The notes beneath the pieces are model-generated. The model saw only the letters and a program-made list of their open reading frames with translations. It was not told where the DNA came from and did not search any database. Below are positions 8,447 through 17,351 of a stretch of DNA of 43,098 nucleotides, in pieces. A program made the position numbers and the translations under genes. Numbering within the stretch: the stretch's first letter is position 1; every line of letters begins with the position of its first letter. This stretch comes from Candidatus Metalachnospira gallinarum. GTDB lineage: Bacteria > Bacillota > Clostridia > Lachnospirales > Anaerotignaceae. Location of the stretch: positions 1-43,098 of the forward strand of contig CAJFHC010000011.1 of NCBI GenBank assembly GCA_904378045.1, in the 5' to 3' direction.

Positions 8447-9073
8447 TTATGCCGCAGCTTCTTTAGCTGCTTTTTTTGCTTTCTGTTTAGCCATCAATCT
8501 GTGGAAGATTGCCATAAGCGTTCCGTATGTGAAGAAAGCTCCGGGGGACATTATCATAATGAGTGTCTTGGGGAACGCTTCGGGAAGAACGGTCAGTCCG
8601 AAAAGTGTTCCTGAGCCGATAAACTCACGGATAAGTCCGATGACAGTAATGGCCATTGTAAATCCAAGTCCGTTTCCGATACCGTCGAAGAACGACTCAA
8701 CAGGTCCGAATTTTGAAGCGAATGCCTCGGCACGTCCAAGGATGATACAGTTAACAACGATAAGTGGGATATAAAGTCCCAGTGAAGCATTCAGTGACGG
8801 TAAGAAGGCACTGAGAAGCAGCTGAACGATCGTAACGAAGCTGGCGATAACAACAATGAAGCAAGGTATACGAACCGTATCAGGAATTATCTTTCTTAAT
8901 AATGAAATAAAAAGGTTCGAGCACATAAGAACCGCCGTTGTTGAAAGGCCCATTCCTATACCGTTGATCGCGCTTGTCGTTACGGCAAGCGTAGGACATG
9001 TACCGATAACCTGAATAAAGGTGGGGTTCTCGTCGAACATACCGTTTTTAAGAGCATGTAATGCTTTACCCAT
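8447..9073 (-). CDS. rnfE: Rnf complex subunit RnfE
   Basis: A 208-residue polytopic subunit pairing with RnfA. 'NPTFIQVIGTCPTLAVT' near the N-terminus and 'VVNCIILGRAEAFA' in the middle are the family's conserved cysteine-containing segments. Its start overlaps the rnfG stop by one base (TGATG), so translation is probably coupled; the ribosome site GGAGGTG lies in the end of rnfG. It has a short Lys/Ala-rich C-terminal tail. Confidence 0.96.
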   Translation of the reverse strand: MGKALHALKNGMFDENPTFIQVIGTCPTLAVTTSAINGIGMGLSTTAVLMCSNLFISLLRKIIPDTVRIPCFIVVIASFVTIVQLLLSAFLPSLNASLGLYIPLIVVNCIILGRAEAFASKFGPVESFFDGIGNGLGFTMAITVIGLIREFIGSGTLFGLTVLPEAFPKTLIMIMSPGAFFTYGTLMAIFHRLMAKQKAKKAAKEAAA

Positions 9074-9636
9074 CAGTTAGCACCTCCCGCATTTTCAGCA
9101 GCCCAGTTGATGGCTGCGTTGACGCCGTTTGATACGGCTCTTGAAGTAATTGTGGAGCTTGTTATGGCCTGAACCTGTCCGCCGTCCTTTTCTACGGCAA
9201 CGGGCGCTGTCATGCCTACAAACTGATCCTGGAACCAAGCCTCTTTGGCGTTAGCTCCAAGTCCGGGTGACTCTGAAAGGCTGAGAATGGAGATACCTGT
9301 TACGGTGCCTTCCAAATCAACTCCAACCATCATATCGATACTTCCGCCGAATCCGTTGGGAAGTACCTCAACAACATAACCGATTGTCTCGCCTGAAGCG
9401 TCGAGAGCCGTGTTGGCTGACGCAACGCTTATTCCGTCGTAGTTTGCGTCATCGGCGATTTCTATTTCTTCAAATGAAGCTGCCTCGGGAGCAACCTTCT
9501 GCATACCTTCAGCGGCAGCAGCCTCTTCCTGTATTCTGATGGGCTCTCTTGTGATGGACTCAACAACACCAAGAAGGCCTCCGCAGACGATACAAATAGC
9601 TCCAAGGACAACTGTAGGTCTAACTATCTGATTCAT
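9073..9636 (-). CDS. rnfG: Rnf complex subunit RnfG (FMN-binding)
   Basis: A 187-residue protein with one N-terminal membrane helix and an extracytoplasmic FMN-binding domain. The covalent flavin site normally reads S/T-G-A-T; here the block is 'ITSSTITSRAV' near residue 163, with the acceptor threonine position kept and the preceding G-A replaced by S-S. It starts inside the end of rnfD (ATGA overlap) and runs into rnfE with a one-base overlap. Confidence 0.95.
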   Translation of the reverse strand: MNQIVRPTVVLGAICIVCGGLLGVVESITREPIRIQEEAAAAEGMQKVAPEAASFEEIEIADDANYDGISVASANTALDASGETIGYVVEVLPNGFGGSIDMMVGVDLEGTVTGISILSLSESPGLGANAKEAWFQDQFVGMTAPVAVEKDGGQVQAITSSTITSRAVSNGVNAAINWAAENAGGAN

Positions 9637-10589
9637 TTCGCCTTCACCTCCCCAAAGATCCTGGGTCTTGTATATCTATCGATAAGAGGAACAGCAAGGT
9701 TCATAATAAGGATAGAGTATGATACACCTTCGGGATATCCGCCGTATACACGGATGAGCGAAGTTAAAAGACCGCAGCCAACAGCGAAGATAATCTGTCC
9801 CTTTGCCGTAATAGGCGATGTTACATAATCTGTAGCCATAAAGATCGCTCCGAGCATAAGACCGCCGAGTAAGATCTCGTAAAGTCCGCCCATTACGCCG
9901 TATCCTCTCATAACAGCCGTGAGGATAAATACAACTACGATATAAACAACGGGAATTCTCCAGCTGATAACGTGTTTTGCCACAAGATATACGCCGCCGA
10001 TAAGAAGGGCGATGGCGCATGTCTCACCAATACATCCGCCGATATTTCCGATGAGGGCGTTTGTAATAGCCTCTCCGTTGATAACGGCTGTTCCTGCCTT
10101 AAGGTCAGCAAGAGGTGTTGCGTATGTAGCGGCGTCCACTACCATTCTTCCTGTAGCGAAAGCCGAACCTGTTGTCTGTGTAGGATAAGCTGCAACAAGG
10201 AAAGCACGTCCGATAAGGGCGGGGTTGATGAAGTTCTGACCAAGTCCGCCATAGAACTGTTTTCCAAGAACGATAGCAACGAATGCTCCTACAACGGGCA
10301 CCCACCAAGACGCCGAAGCGGGAAGGTTGAGCGCGAGAAGAAGTCCTGTAAGAACAGCCGAAAGGTCTGTTACCGTTATAGGCTTCTTAAGAATTTTCTC
10401 ATATCCCCACTCAAAAAATACAGAGGATACGATTGAAACAGCTATAAGCAATAATGCTTTTAAACCAAAATAGTATATACCCATTACAGATGCCGGCACA
10501 AGAGCGATAATAACATCACGCATGATGCTCTGGATGGACTCTTTTGAACGGACATGAGGGGTACCTGATACTATGATTGAACTACTCAT
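9633..10589 (-). CDS. rnfD: Rnf complex subunit RnfD (FMN-binding membrane subunit)
   Basis: A 318-residue polytopic membrane protein of the NqrB/RnfD family. The covalent FMN-threonine site is seen in 'ATYATPLADLK', and 'GGLGQNFINPALIGRAFL' is a strong family signature. It would carry electrons through the membrane part of the pump. It starts 17 nt after rnfC and overlaps rnfG by 4 nt. Confidence 0.96.
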   Translation of the reverse strand: MSSSIIVSGTPHVRSKESIQSIMRDVIIALVPASVMGIYYFGLKALLLIAVSIVSSVFFEWGYEKILKKPITVTDLSAVLTGLLLALNLPASASWWVPVVGAFVAIVLGKQFYGGLGQNFINPALIGRAFLVAAYPTQTTGSAFATGRMVVDAATYATPLADLKAGTAVINGEAITNALIGNIGGCIGETCAIALLIGGVYLVAKHVISWRIPVVYIVVVFILTAVMRGYGVMGGLYEILLGGLMLGAIFMATDYVTSPITAKGQIIFAVGCGLLTSLIRVYGGYPEGVSYSILIMNLAVPLIDRYTRPRIFGEVKAK

Positions 10590-10606
10590 TTTACTAATCC
10601 CCCTTA

Positions 10607-11977
10607 TTATTTTTTCTCAGCCGCTGCCTTTGCCGCTGCTGCTGCCGCTGCTCTTCTTGCGCCTTCGATCTTCTTCATAGCTCTGATAGACTGAGCGAGC
10701 TGTCTCTTAGCGGGACACTCGAACGAGCATGAGCCGCATTCGATACAATCCATACCATGAAGGTTTCCGAATTCCTCCGCAAGACCCTTGATAGCAAGCT
10801 GATTGAGCTCGAAGGGCATAAGTCCCATAGGACAGTGCTCTACGCACTTTCCGCAGCGGATACAATTTCTTTCAGGCGGAATGTAAGCTTCTTCTTTTGT
10901 GAAGCAAAGGAGACCTGACGTAGTCTTTGTTGAAGCGACATCAAGAGTATACATTGAGGGTCCCATCATAGGGCCGCCGGCGATAAACTTGGCGGGTTCC
11001 ACACTGAATCCTCCGATGGCGTCCATAAGGTCGGCTATATTCATACCGATCTTCATCTGGTAGTTTCCGGGGTTCTTTACAGCTCCGCCGGATACCGTGA
11101 TAACTCTGTCCATAAGGGGCTTGCTCTCGAAGATAGCGTCTCCGATAGCCATTACCGTTGCCACGTTGTCAACGATGCATCCAACGTCGGCGGGAAGTGA
11201 GGGAGGAGTAGTTGAAGGAACTTCTCTCTTCGTTATGGCGTAGATTATCTGTTTCTCAGCGCCCTGAGGGTATTTCATAAGGAGCTCCGCAACTTCCATA
11301 TTGGGGATGTCCTTTACCATCTCGCTGAGAACTTTGATAGCCTCGGGTTTGTTGTTCTCGATACCGATAACGCCCTTTGCTCCGGGGAACATCTTAAGCA
11401 TTACCTTAAGACCTCTGATGATCTTTTCGGGCTGCTCGATCATTACCCTGTAGTCGCATGTAAGATAGGGCTCGCACTCTGCCGCGTTGACGATTATGTA
11501 ATCGATTTTCTTGTCAGGCGCGGGAGAAAGTTTGATGTGTGTAGGGAATCCGGCACCACCCAGACCAACTACACCGGCAGCCTTGATGGCCGCACAGATC
11601 TCGGCATTGGACATGTTCTCATAGTCCAGAGCCTTTCCGATACCCTCTGCCATTTCAAACTTACCGTCGTTTTCAATAACGATAGTTTTAACTACAGCGC
11701 CTCCGGGCGTGAGCATGGGACGGATATCTTTTACTGTTCCCGAAACGCTCGAGAAAATAGGAGCTGAAACAAAAGCGCCTGTTTCTGCGATCTTCTGTCC
11801 TGCCTTAACATAGTCGCCAACAGCAACGATGGGCTCGCAGGGAGCGCCTATATGCTGAGACATAGGATAGAACATTTCGGAATTTTCTTTGGGGAGAACG
11901 ACCTCGATCGGCTTGTCAGCTGTAAAACGCTTGCAGTCATCGGGGTGAACTCCACGTTTGAAGGTTAAAGCTTGCAT
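10607..11977 (-). CDS. rnfC: Rnf complex subunit RnfC (NADH-binding)
   Basis: A 456-residue cytoplasmic subunit that carries FMN and the NAD(H) site and so hands electrons to NAD+. The nucleotide/flavin region shows 'GLGGAGFPTHIKL' and 'NAAECEPYLTCD'; two 4Fe-4S motifs follow near the C-terminus ('CIRCGKCVEHC', 'CIECGSCSFEC'). The tail is Ala/Lys-rich. AGAGGGGG precedes the ATG at 11977. It is first in the rnfCDGEAB operon, the usual clostridial gene order. Confidence 0.96.
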   Translation of the reverse strand: MQALTFKRGVHPDDCKRFTADKPIEVVLPKENSEMFYPMSQHIGAPCEPIVAVGDYVKAGQKIAETGAFVSAPIFSSVSGTVKDIRPMLTPGGAVVKTIVIENDGKFEMAEGIGKALDYENMSNAEICAAIKAAGVVGLGGAGFPTHIKLSPAPDKKIDYIIVNAAECEPYLTCDYRVMIEQPEKIIRGLKVMLKMFPGAKGVIGIENNKPEAIKVLSEMVKDIPNMEVAELLMKYPQGAEKQIIYAITKREVPSTTPPSLPADVGCIVDNVATVMAIGDAIFESKPLMDRVITVSGGAVKNPGNYQMKIGMNIADLMDAIGGFSVEPAKFIAGGPMMGPSMYTLDVASTKTTSGLLCFTKEEAYIPPERNCIRCGKCVEHCPMGLMPFELNQLAIKGLAEEFGNLHGMDCIECGSCSFECPAKRQLAQSIRAMKKIEGARRAAAAAAAKAAAEKK

Positions 11978-12006
11978 ATTATCCCCCTCTGTTCTAGGAA
12001 TTTTAA

Positions 12007-12106
12007 CCCACGGATCTTTGGTATTTTCCGTGAGTCTTTAATTATGAAAACTATTATTGCATAAAATCAGCAGTAATATTTTAATACAAATACTCCACTT
12101 TCTCAA
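12007..12106 (-). promoter_or_regulatory. rnf operon promoter and leader hairpin
   Basis: Minus strand TTGAGA (12101-12106), 17-nt spacer, TAAAAT (12078-12083). The leader of roughly 90 nt contains a 6-bp hairpin (CACGGA/TCCGTG, 12009-12032) without a T-run. I saw no -24/-12 (GG/GC) sigma-54 element here. Confidence 0.6.
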
Positions 12107-12391
12107 CAGAATTTTTAAAAATTCTTAATTTCTAATTAAAATTATGAATATTTTTTATTTAAAAAAGTGGTCATATCATTTTTTTGGCAATTTGTATATT
12201 TAAGCGTAAAAACCAAACCATTTTTATACATTATGTACGAAGATTTTTCATACAAGTTTTTTTGATACATCAATTCTACTCCCAACCCTCCAAAAAGTAA
12301 ATGTAAATATCTGATTAATATTTATTATTCCGTCTCAAGGGTGTATAATCGTTTTATGTTTATCCGTTTTGCCGGAAAGGAGGCGTAAATT
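12107..12391. other. AT-rich divergent gap between rnfC and rpoN
   Basis: The stretch is strongly AT-rich with many A and T runs. TATAAT at 12344-12349 is a likely -10 for rpoN with a weak TTTATT -35 (12321-12326). I saw no gene, RNA or clear operator in the rest. Confidence 0.5.
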
Positions 12392-13741
12392 ATGGATCTT
12401 GAGCTTAATATTTCCCAAAGGCCGGCCCTCTCGCAGGATCTTGTGCTCTCCGCCGAAATACTCCGTATGAGCTCCGCCGAGCTTAACGAGTACCTGAAGG
12501 AGCTCTCCGAGGAAAATCCTGTCGTCGAATACGAGCCGCCAACCATGGAGGACGAGCCGCGCCTTCTGGAGAGAAAGCTGGAATGGCTGGAATCCTCCGA
12601 CAGGCAGAATATACAATATTATGACGACGATACGGACGACACGCTCTCCAACATATGCTCCCCTTCCTCTGACGAGACTTTGGAGGATCATCTGCTTGGA
12701 CAGATAAGGACTCAAAAGCTGGATCCGAAGGTATCTCTCGCCACGGAGATCGCCGTAAAAAGTCTCGACAAAAACGGTTATCTCACCGAAACAGCGGAGG
12801 GAATAGCCCATCTTTCCGGAACGGAGATATCTGACGCCGAAAGGGCCATAGAGCTTATACACAGTCTTGACCCGGCCGGATCCGGCGCCCGCGATCTCAG
12901 GGAGTGCCTGCTTTTGCAGCTTGCCCGCGATGATATTCCGGACAAAACCGCCGAGGCCGTTGTTCGCAGCCATCTCGGCGATTTGGCTCAAAATCATATA
13001 AAACAAATATCGTCCGCCCTCGGCGTTTCATTGTCCGAGGCCGCCAGAGCCGTTAAAAAGGTACGTTCCCTGAATCCAAGGCCAAGCCGCGGCTTTGCCT
13101 CCGGCGAATCACCCGCATACATCGTTCCAGACGCGGTGATACGCAGGACGTCTTCCGGAGAATACGAGGCGGAGCTTAACGACAGATACTACTCCTCCCT
13201 TAAAATCAGCGGATACTACAAAGACATTGTAAGCTCGGCAGCCGACAGGGACGCCGTAAAATACGTCGGAGCAAAGCTGCGGCAGGCGAAATGGGTGCTG
13301 TCCTGCATAGAAAAGCGCAATTCTACCCTGATTTCCGTAATAGGCGTTATAACCGACCGCCAGAGGGACTTTTTCGACAACGGTCCCGGCCGGCTCTCTC
13401 CTCTTAAGCTGTCGGACGTTTCCTCGCGCATCGGTATGCATGAAAGCACCGTCAGCAGGGCTGTCCGGGATAAATATATTCAGTGCGGCTGGGGCGTATT
13501 CCCCCTGTCTTATTTTTTCTCCTCGTCCGTCGCCTCAGAAAGAAAAAAGGCTGTCTCTCAGAACAGCGTAAAGCTGCGGATCCGGGAGATTATCGACGCA
13601 GAGGATAAAAAGCATCCTTTGAGCGACAGATCTATCGCCGAGGCCCTTGAACGGGAAGGCGTGTCCGTCTCAAGGCGGACCGTGGCAAAATACAGGGAGT
13701 CAATGGGCATCGGAGGCGCCAATATGCGAAAAGATTTCTAA
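12392..13741 (+). CDS. rpoN: RNA polymerase sigma-54 factor
   Basis: A 449-residue sigma-54 that directs polymerase to -24/-12 promoters and needs an AAA+ activator. Region I is recognisable at the N-terminus ('QDLVLSAEILRMSSAELNEYL'-like, Leu-rich). The acidic linker (about 50-90) and core-binding region follow, then the helix-turn-helix 'MHESTVSRAVRDKY'. The RpoN box reads SRRTVAKYRE near the C-terminus, with Ser in place of the usual first Ala. AAGGAGG lies upstream of the ATG. It diverges from rnf; no enhancer-binding activator gene is in the window, so its targets are not visible. Confidence 0.95.
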   Translation: MDLELNISQRPALSQDLVLSAEILRMSSAELNEYLKELSEENPVVEYEPPTMEDEPRLLERKLEWLESSDRQNIQYYDDDTDDTLSNICSPSSDETLEDHLLGQIRTQKLDPKVSLATEIAVKSLDKNGYLTETAEGIAHLSGTEISDAERAIELIHSLDPAGSGARDLRECLLLQLARDDIPDKTAEAVVRSHLGDLAQNHIKQISSALGVSLSEAARAVKKVRSLNPRPSRGFASGESPAYIVPDAVIRRTSSGEYEAELNDRYYSSLKISGYYKDIVSSAADRDAVKYVGAKLRQAKWVLSCIEKRNSTLISVIGVITDRQRDFFDNGPGRLSPLKLSDVSSRIGMHESTVSRAVRDKYIQCGWGVFPLSYFFSSSVASERKKAVSQNSVKLRIREIIDAEDKKHPLSDRSIAEALEREGVSVSRRTVAKYRESMGIGGANMRKDF

Positions 13742-13747
13742 AAATCA

Positions 13748-13777
13748 TTGACAAAACCACCGGCAGTTTAATATAAT
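13748..13777 (+). promoter_or_regulatory. alaS promoter
   Basis: Consensus TTGACA (13748-13753), 18-nt spacer, consensus TATAAT (13772-13777), placed just ahead of the T-box leader. Confidence 0.85.
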
Positions 13778-13799
13778 CATTTCATTGATAAAGTAAAAG

Positions 13800-14056
13800 G
13801 CTATAAAAGAAGTAGTAGGCAGCTTTGCGGCTCCCAGAGAGAGGGGCAGGACACAGTCCTTGCTGAGAGTCCCTTGAGCGTATTCTGTTGAAGCAGTCTT
13901 TTGGGCGACCGGCCGTGCGGCGGAAATTTTAAGTATGCCGTTCCGTATATCCTGCGTTAAAGGACAAAGGTGATACCGCAGAAGGTATAACCAGGGTGGT
14001 ACCGCGAGGATAATATGCCCCGTCCCTGTCAGATAAGCAGGAACGGGGTTTTTTGA
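13800..14056 (+). ncRNA. T-box leader (tRNA-Ala sensing) of alaS
   Basis: A T-box riboswitch that reads uncharged tRNA-Ala and lets transcription continue into alaS. The invariant T-box AGGGTGGTACCGCG is at 13993-14006. Stem I shows the AGTA/GAA internal loop (5' side near 13811-13817, 3' side 13890-13892), which places the specifier codon GCA (Ala) at 13893-13895. The terminator stem follows: CCCCGT (14018-14023) pairs with ACGGGG (14043-14048), then six T. The T-box lies where it can form the competing antiterminator. Confidence 0.95.
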
Positions 14057-14106
14057 TTGCCCCAGCTTTTTTAGGCCAAATTAAAATATTACGGAGGAAT
14101 TAGTTT

Positions 14107-16746
14107 ATGAAACCAATGGGTGTAAACGAGATAAGAGAGAGTTTTCTTTCTTTCTTTGAGTCAAAGGATCATCTCAGGCTTCCCAGCGCCTCTCTCATCC
14201 CCCACAACGATAAGAGCCTTCTTCTTATCAATTCGGGAATGGCGCCCCTCAAGCCTTATTTTACCGGGCAGGAAATCCCGCCCAGAAGACGTGTAACGAC
14301 ATGTCAGAAATGCATAAGAACAGGCGATATCGAAAACGTAGGAAAGACAGCGCGTCACGGCACGTTTTTTGAGATGCTCGGAGATTTCTCTTTCGGCGAC
14401 TATTTTAAGGAAGAAATAATCCCCTGGGCGTGGGAATACGTTACCGAGGTTCTTGCTATCCCCAAGGAAAAGTTATATGTAACAATATATGAAAACGACG
14501 ACGAGGCCGAAAAAATATGGCATGAGAAAGTCGGCCTTCCCCTTGACAGGATCGTCCGTCTCGGCAAGGAGGATAACTTCTGGGAGCATGGCGTAGGCCC
14601 CTGTGGTCCCTGCTCGGAGATCTACTATGACCGCGGCGAGGAATACGGCTGCGGAAAGCCCACCTGCGGCGTAGGCTGCGACTGCGACAGATATATGGAA
14701 TTCTGGAACCTTGTGTTCACGCAGTTCGACAAGCAGGAGGACGGAAGCTATCCCCGTCTCGCAAGGCCCAACATCGATACCGGTATGGGTCTTGAGCGTA
14801 TGGCGACGATAATGCAGGGCGTTGATTCCATCTTTGACGTTGACACTATCAAAGCTCTCAGGGACGCCGTATGCAAGGTGGCCGGAGTTGAGTATGAAAA
14901 AGAACATAAGACCGACGTAAGCGTCAGGGTCATCACCGACCATATAAGAAGCGTGACGTTTATGACAGCCGACGGCGTTCTCCCCTCAAACGAAGGAAGG
15001 GGCTACGTTTTAAGAAGGCTTCTTCGCCGCGCCGCGCGTCACGGCAGACTTCTTGGCATAAACAAGACGTTCCTTGCCGACCTCAGCAAGGTCGTTATCC
15101 AGACATCAGGCGCCGCTTATCCCGAGCTTGTTGAAAAACAGGATTATATTTATAAAGTAATAACTGTGGAGGAAAACAGCTTCTACAAGACAATAGACAA
15201 GGGAATGGAGCTCCTTAAGGCAGACATCGACGAAATGAAAGCCGCGGGAGAGACCGTTATGAACGGAGAAAAATCCTTCAAGCTCTACGATACCTACGGA
15301 TTCCCCATCGACCTTACGAAAGAAATTCTTGAGGAGCAGGGCTTGAGCCTTGACGAGGACGCTTTCAAAAACGAGATGCAGCTCCAGAAGGAAAGAGCAA
15401 GGGCCGCCAGAGAGGTCGACACATATATGGGAGCCGACGAGACCGTATACAACCGTCTTGATACGGCCATGGTTACGGAGTTCACAGGCTATGACGCAAA
15501 GCCCGTTACGGACGCTAAGGTCATCGCCCTTGTAGTCAACAACGAGGTCGCAGACGTTGCTTCTGCCGGAGACGAGGTTTCCGTATTCCTTGACAGAACG
15601 CCTTTCTACGCTGAAAGCGGCGGACAGATCGGAGACAACGGAACGATCAAAACAGAAATGGGTCTCGTGAACGTGACCGATTGTATAAAGGTAATCGGAG
15701 GAAAAATAGCCCACATCGGAACGGTTGCCGAGGGAAGCATATCCGTAGGAGATACGGCCTGCGCTGAGATAGACAGAGTAAGAAGGCTTTCCACCTCAAG
15801 GAACCACTCCGCTACCCACCTTCTTCAGAAAGCGCTTCGTACCGTTCTCGGCACTCACGTTGAACAGGCCGGTTCATATGTGACGCCCGACAGGCTCCGT
15901 TTTGATTTCACTCACTTTGCCGCTATGACTCCCGAGGAAATACAGCAGGTTGAGGACATCGTAAACGAAAAGATACTCGAAAGCCTCCCCATAACAATAA
16001 GCCAGGAAAGCATCGAGGACGCCAGAAAGATGGGAGCTATGGCTCTTTTCGGAGAAAAATACGGAAATGTCGTTCGTGTCGTAAATATGGGCGGCTACAG
16101 CATAGAGCTCTGCGGAGGCGCGCATCTTGAGAACACGGCTCAGGTCGGCTCATTCAAGATCGTTTCCGAAAGCGGTATCGCCTCGGGCGTAAGAAGGATC
16201 GAGGCTCTCACGGGAGCCGCCGCCCTTAAGCATTACCAGCAGCAGGAGGAGGCTCTTAAGGCAGTATGCAAAGCTGTTAAGGCAACTCCCGATAACATGC
16301 TCAAGAGAATAGAAACACTTATCGCCGAGCAGAAACAGACGGCTAAGGAGCTTGAGTCCCTCAAGGCAAAGATGGCCGGCGGAGCCGCTGACGACATTCT
16401 TTCAAAGGCCGTTGACGTAAAGGGAATGAAGGTCGTATGCGCCGAGATCAAAGACGCCGATGCCAACGCCCTCAGAACCATGGGCGACCAGCTCAAGAAT
16501 AAGCTGGGAAGCGGCATAATCGTTCTCGCTTCCTCAAAGGACGGCAAGGTAAGCCTTCTCGCTATGGCAACGGACGACGCCGTTAAGGCGGGAGCCCATT
16601 CCGGCAACATCATCAAGGCTGCCGCCGCTGTATGCGGAGGAGGCGGCGGAGGACGTCCCAATATGGCTCAGGCCGGAGGAAAAGACGCTTCAAAGATCGC
16701 CGAGGCTCTTGAAAAGGCTAAGGAAATTATCGAAGGCCAGTTATAA
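14107..16746 (+). CDS. alaS: Alanyl-tRNA synthetase
   Basis: Charges tRNA-Ala with alanine and edits mischarged products in the cytoplasm. The 879 residues hold the class II catalytic domain (N-terminus, 'ARHGTFFEMLGDFSFGDYF'), the editing domain with the zinc ligands 'HSATH' (H567, H571) and 'CGGAH' (C669, H673), and the C-terminal DHHA1 domain with its Gly-rich 'CGGGGGGRPNMAQ'. The length is normal. GGAGG precedes the ATG. Expression is controlled by the T-box just upstream. Confidence 0.98.
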   Translation: MKPMGVNEIRESFLSFFESKDHLRLPSASLIPHNDKSLLLINSGMAPLKPYFTGQEIPPRRRVTTCQKCIRTGDIENVGKTARHGTFFEMLGDFSFGDYFKEEIIPWAWEYVTEVLAIPKEKLYVTIYENDDEAEKIWHEKVGLPLDRIVRLGKEDNFWEHGVGPCGPCSEIYYDRGEEYGCGKPTCGVGCDCDRYMEFWNLVFTQFDKQEDGSYPRLARPNIDTGMGLERMATIMQGVDSIFDVDTIKALRDAVCKVAGVEYEKEHKTDVSVRVITDHIRSVTFMTADGVLPSNEGRGYVLRRLLRRAARHGRLLGINKTFLADLSKVVIQTSGAAYPELVEKQDYIYKVITVEENSFYKTIDKGMELLKADIDEMKAAGETVMNGEKSFKLYDTYGFPIDLTKEILEEQGLSLDEDAFKNEMQLQKERARAAREVDTYMGADETVYNRLDTAMVTEFTGYDAKPVTDAKVIALVVNNEVADVASAGDEVSVFLDRTPFYAESGGQIGDNGTIKTEMGLVNVTDCIKVIGGKIAHIGTVAEGSISVGDTACAEIDRVRRLSTSRNHSATHLLQKALRTVLGTHVEQAGSYVTPDRLRFDFTHFAAMTPEEIQQVEDIVNEKILESLPITISQESIEDARKMGAMALFGEKYGNVVRVVNMGGYSIELCGGAHLENTAQVGSFKIVSESGIASGVRRIEALTGAAALKHYQQQEEALKAVCKAVKATPDNMLKRIETLIAEQKQTAKELESLKAKMAGGAADDILSKAVDVKGMKVVCAEIKDADANALRTMGDQLKNKLGSGIIVLASSKDGKVSLLAMATDDAVKAGAHSGNIIKAAAAVCGGGGGGRPNMAQAGGKDASKIAEALEKAKEIIEGQL

Positions 16747-16765
16747 AAAACATATAGACAAAGAA

Positions 16766-16797
16766 AGACAGTGTCATTATTCGGCACTGTCTTTTTA
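16766..16797. terminator. Bidirectional terminator, alaS / membrane protein
   Basis: AGACAGTG (16766-16773) pairs with CACTGTCT (16785-16792). T-rich tails follow on both strands, serving alaS (+) and the convergent gene ending at 16813 (-). Confidence 0.85.
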
Positions 16798-16812
16798 TCA
16801 TCTTTTTATTTA

Positions 16813-17328
16813 TTATTCGTCTGCTATTTGCTGTTCTTCTGTCTCTTCCGTCTCTTCTGTCTCTTCTTTTTCTTCCGTTTTTTCCTGCTTCTTATATTTC
16901 GACGCGGCTATAAAATGTCTCACGGCGCTGGCGAAAAGCGCGCCCATGATGACCATCGACGGTCTCGCTCCGCTCGTGCTCCAATACGATCCTCTGAAAG
17001 CTGTGACCATATCAAAAAATAAAAACAGGCTCATCACCGTGAACACAAAGACAGCCAATCCTCCAATAAGGCTCAAAATCCCAAGGACAGCGCTTTCCTT
17101 TCTGTTCTCTCCCCTGATAAACAGGGCGCAGGCGGCGAATACTCCCGATACCGCCATAATTGCATAGGGCAGCCAGAGCACAAGCATTATCGTCCTCTCC
17201 CCAAGCCAGTAATATCTGCCGAATTCCGCGGAAATGGCATGTTGGTACAGCGACAGCCCCAAAAGCGTCAAAAACGAAGCAGCCGTAAATACAACTAATA
17301 GAATATATTTTTTAATATCATTTCTCAT
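16813..17328 (-). CDS. Hypothetical four-helix membrane protein
   Basis: I do not recognise a family. The 171 residues have hydrophobic stretches at about 9-29, 46-66, 80-108 and 125-140, and a C-terminal Glu/Thr-rich repeat (EET units) encoded by a short DNA repeat around 16836-16880. The start at 17328 is set by AAGGAG 8 nt upstream; the frame continues nine codons upstream through that site. It follows the secreted protein gene by 23 nt, so the two probably form an operon. Confidence 0.7.
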   Translation of the reverse strand: MRNDIKKYILLVVFTAASFLTLLGLSLYQHAISAEFGRYYWLGERTIMLVLWLPYAIMAVSGVFAACALFIRGENRKESAVLGILSLIGGLAVFVFTVMSLFLFFDMVTAFRGSYWSTSGARPSMVIMGALFASAVRHFIAASKYKKQEKTEEKEETEETEETEEQQIADE

Positions 17329-17351
17329 ATACTTCACTCCTTCCGTCCGTA

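Noticed and set aside
11978..12391. Sigma-54 promoter for rnf or rpoN
   Set aside because: A TGGCA word near 12185 lacks the paired GC at the correct distance. The sigma-A boxes explain rnf better.
11990..12391. Replication origin-like AT-rich region
   Set aside because: No cluster of DnaA boxes and no origin genes nearby.
16620..16690. Gly-codon-rich tract in alaS as a possible DNA repeat or frameshift hotspot
   Set aside because: It encodes the normal glycine-rich segment of the DHHA1 domain.
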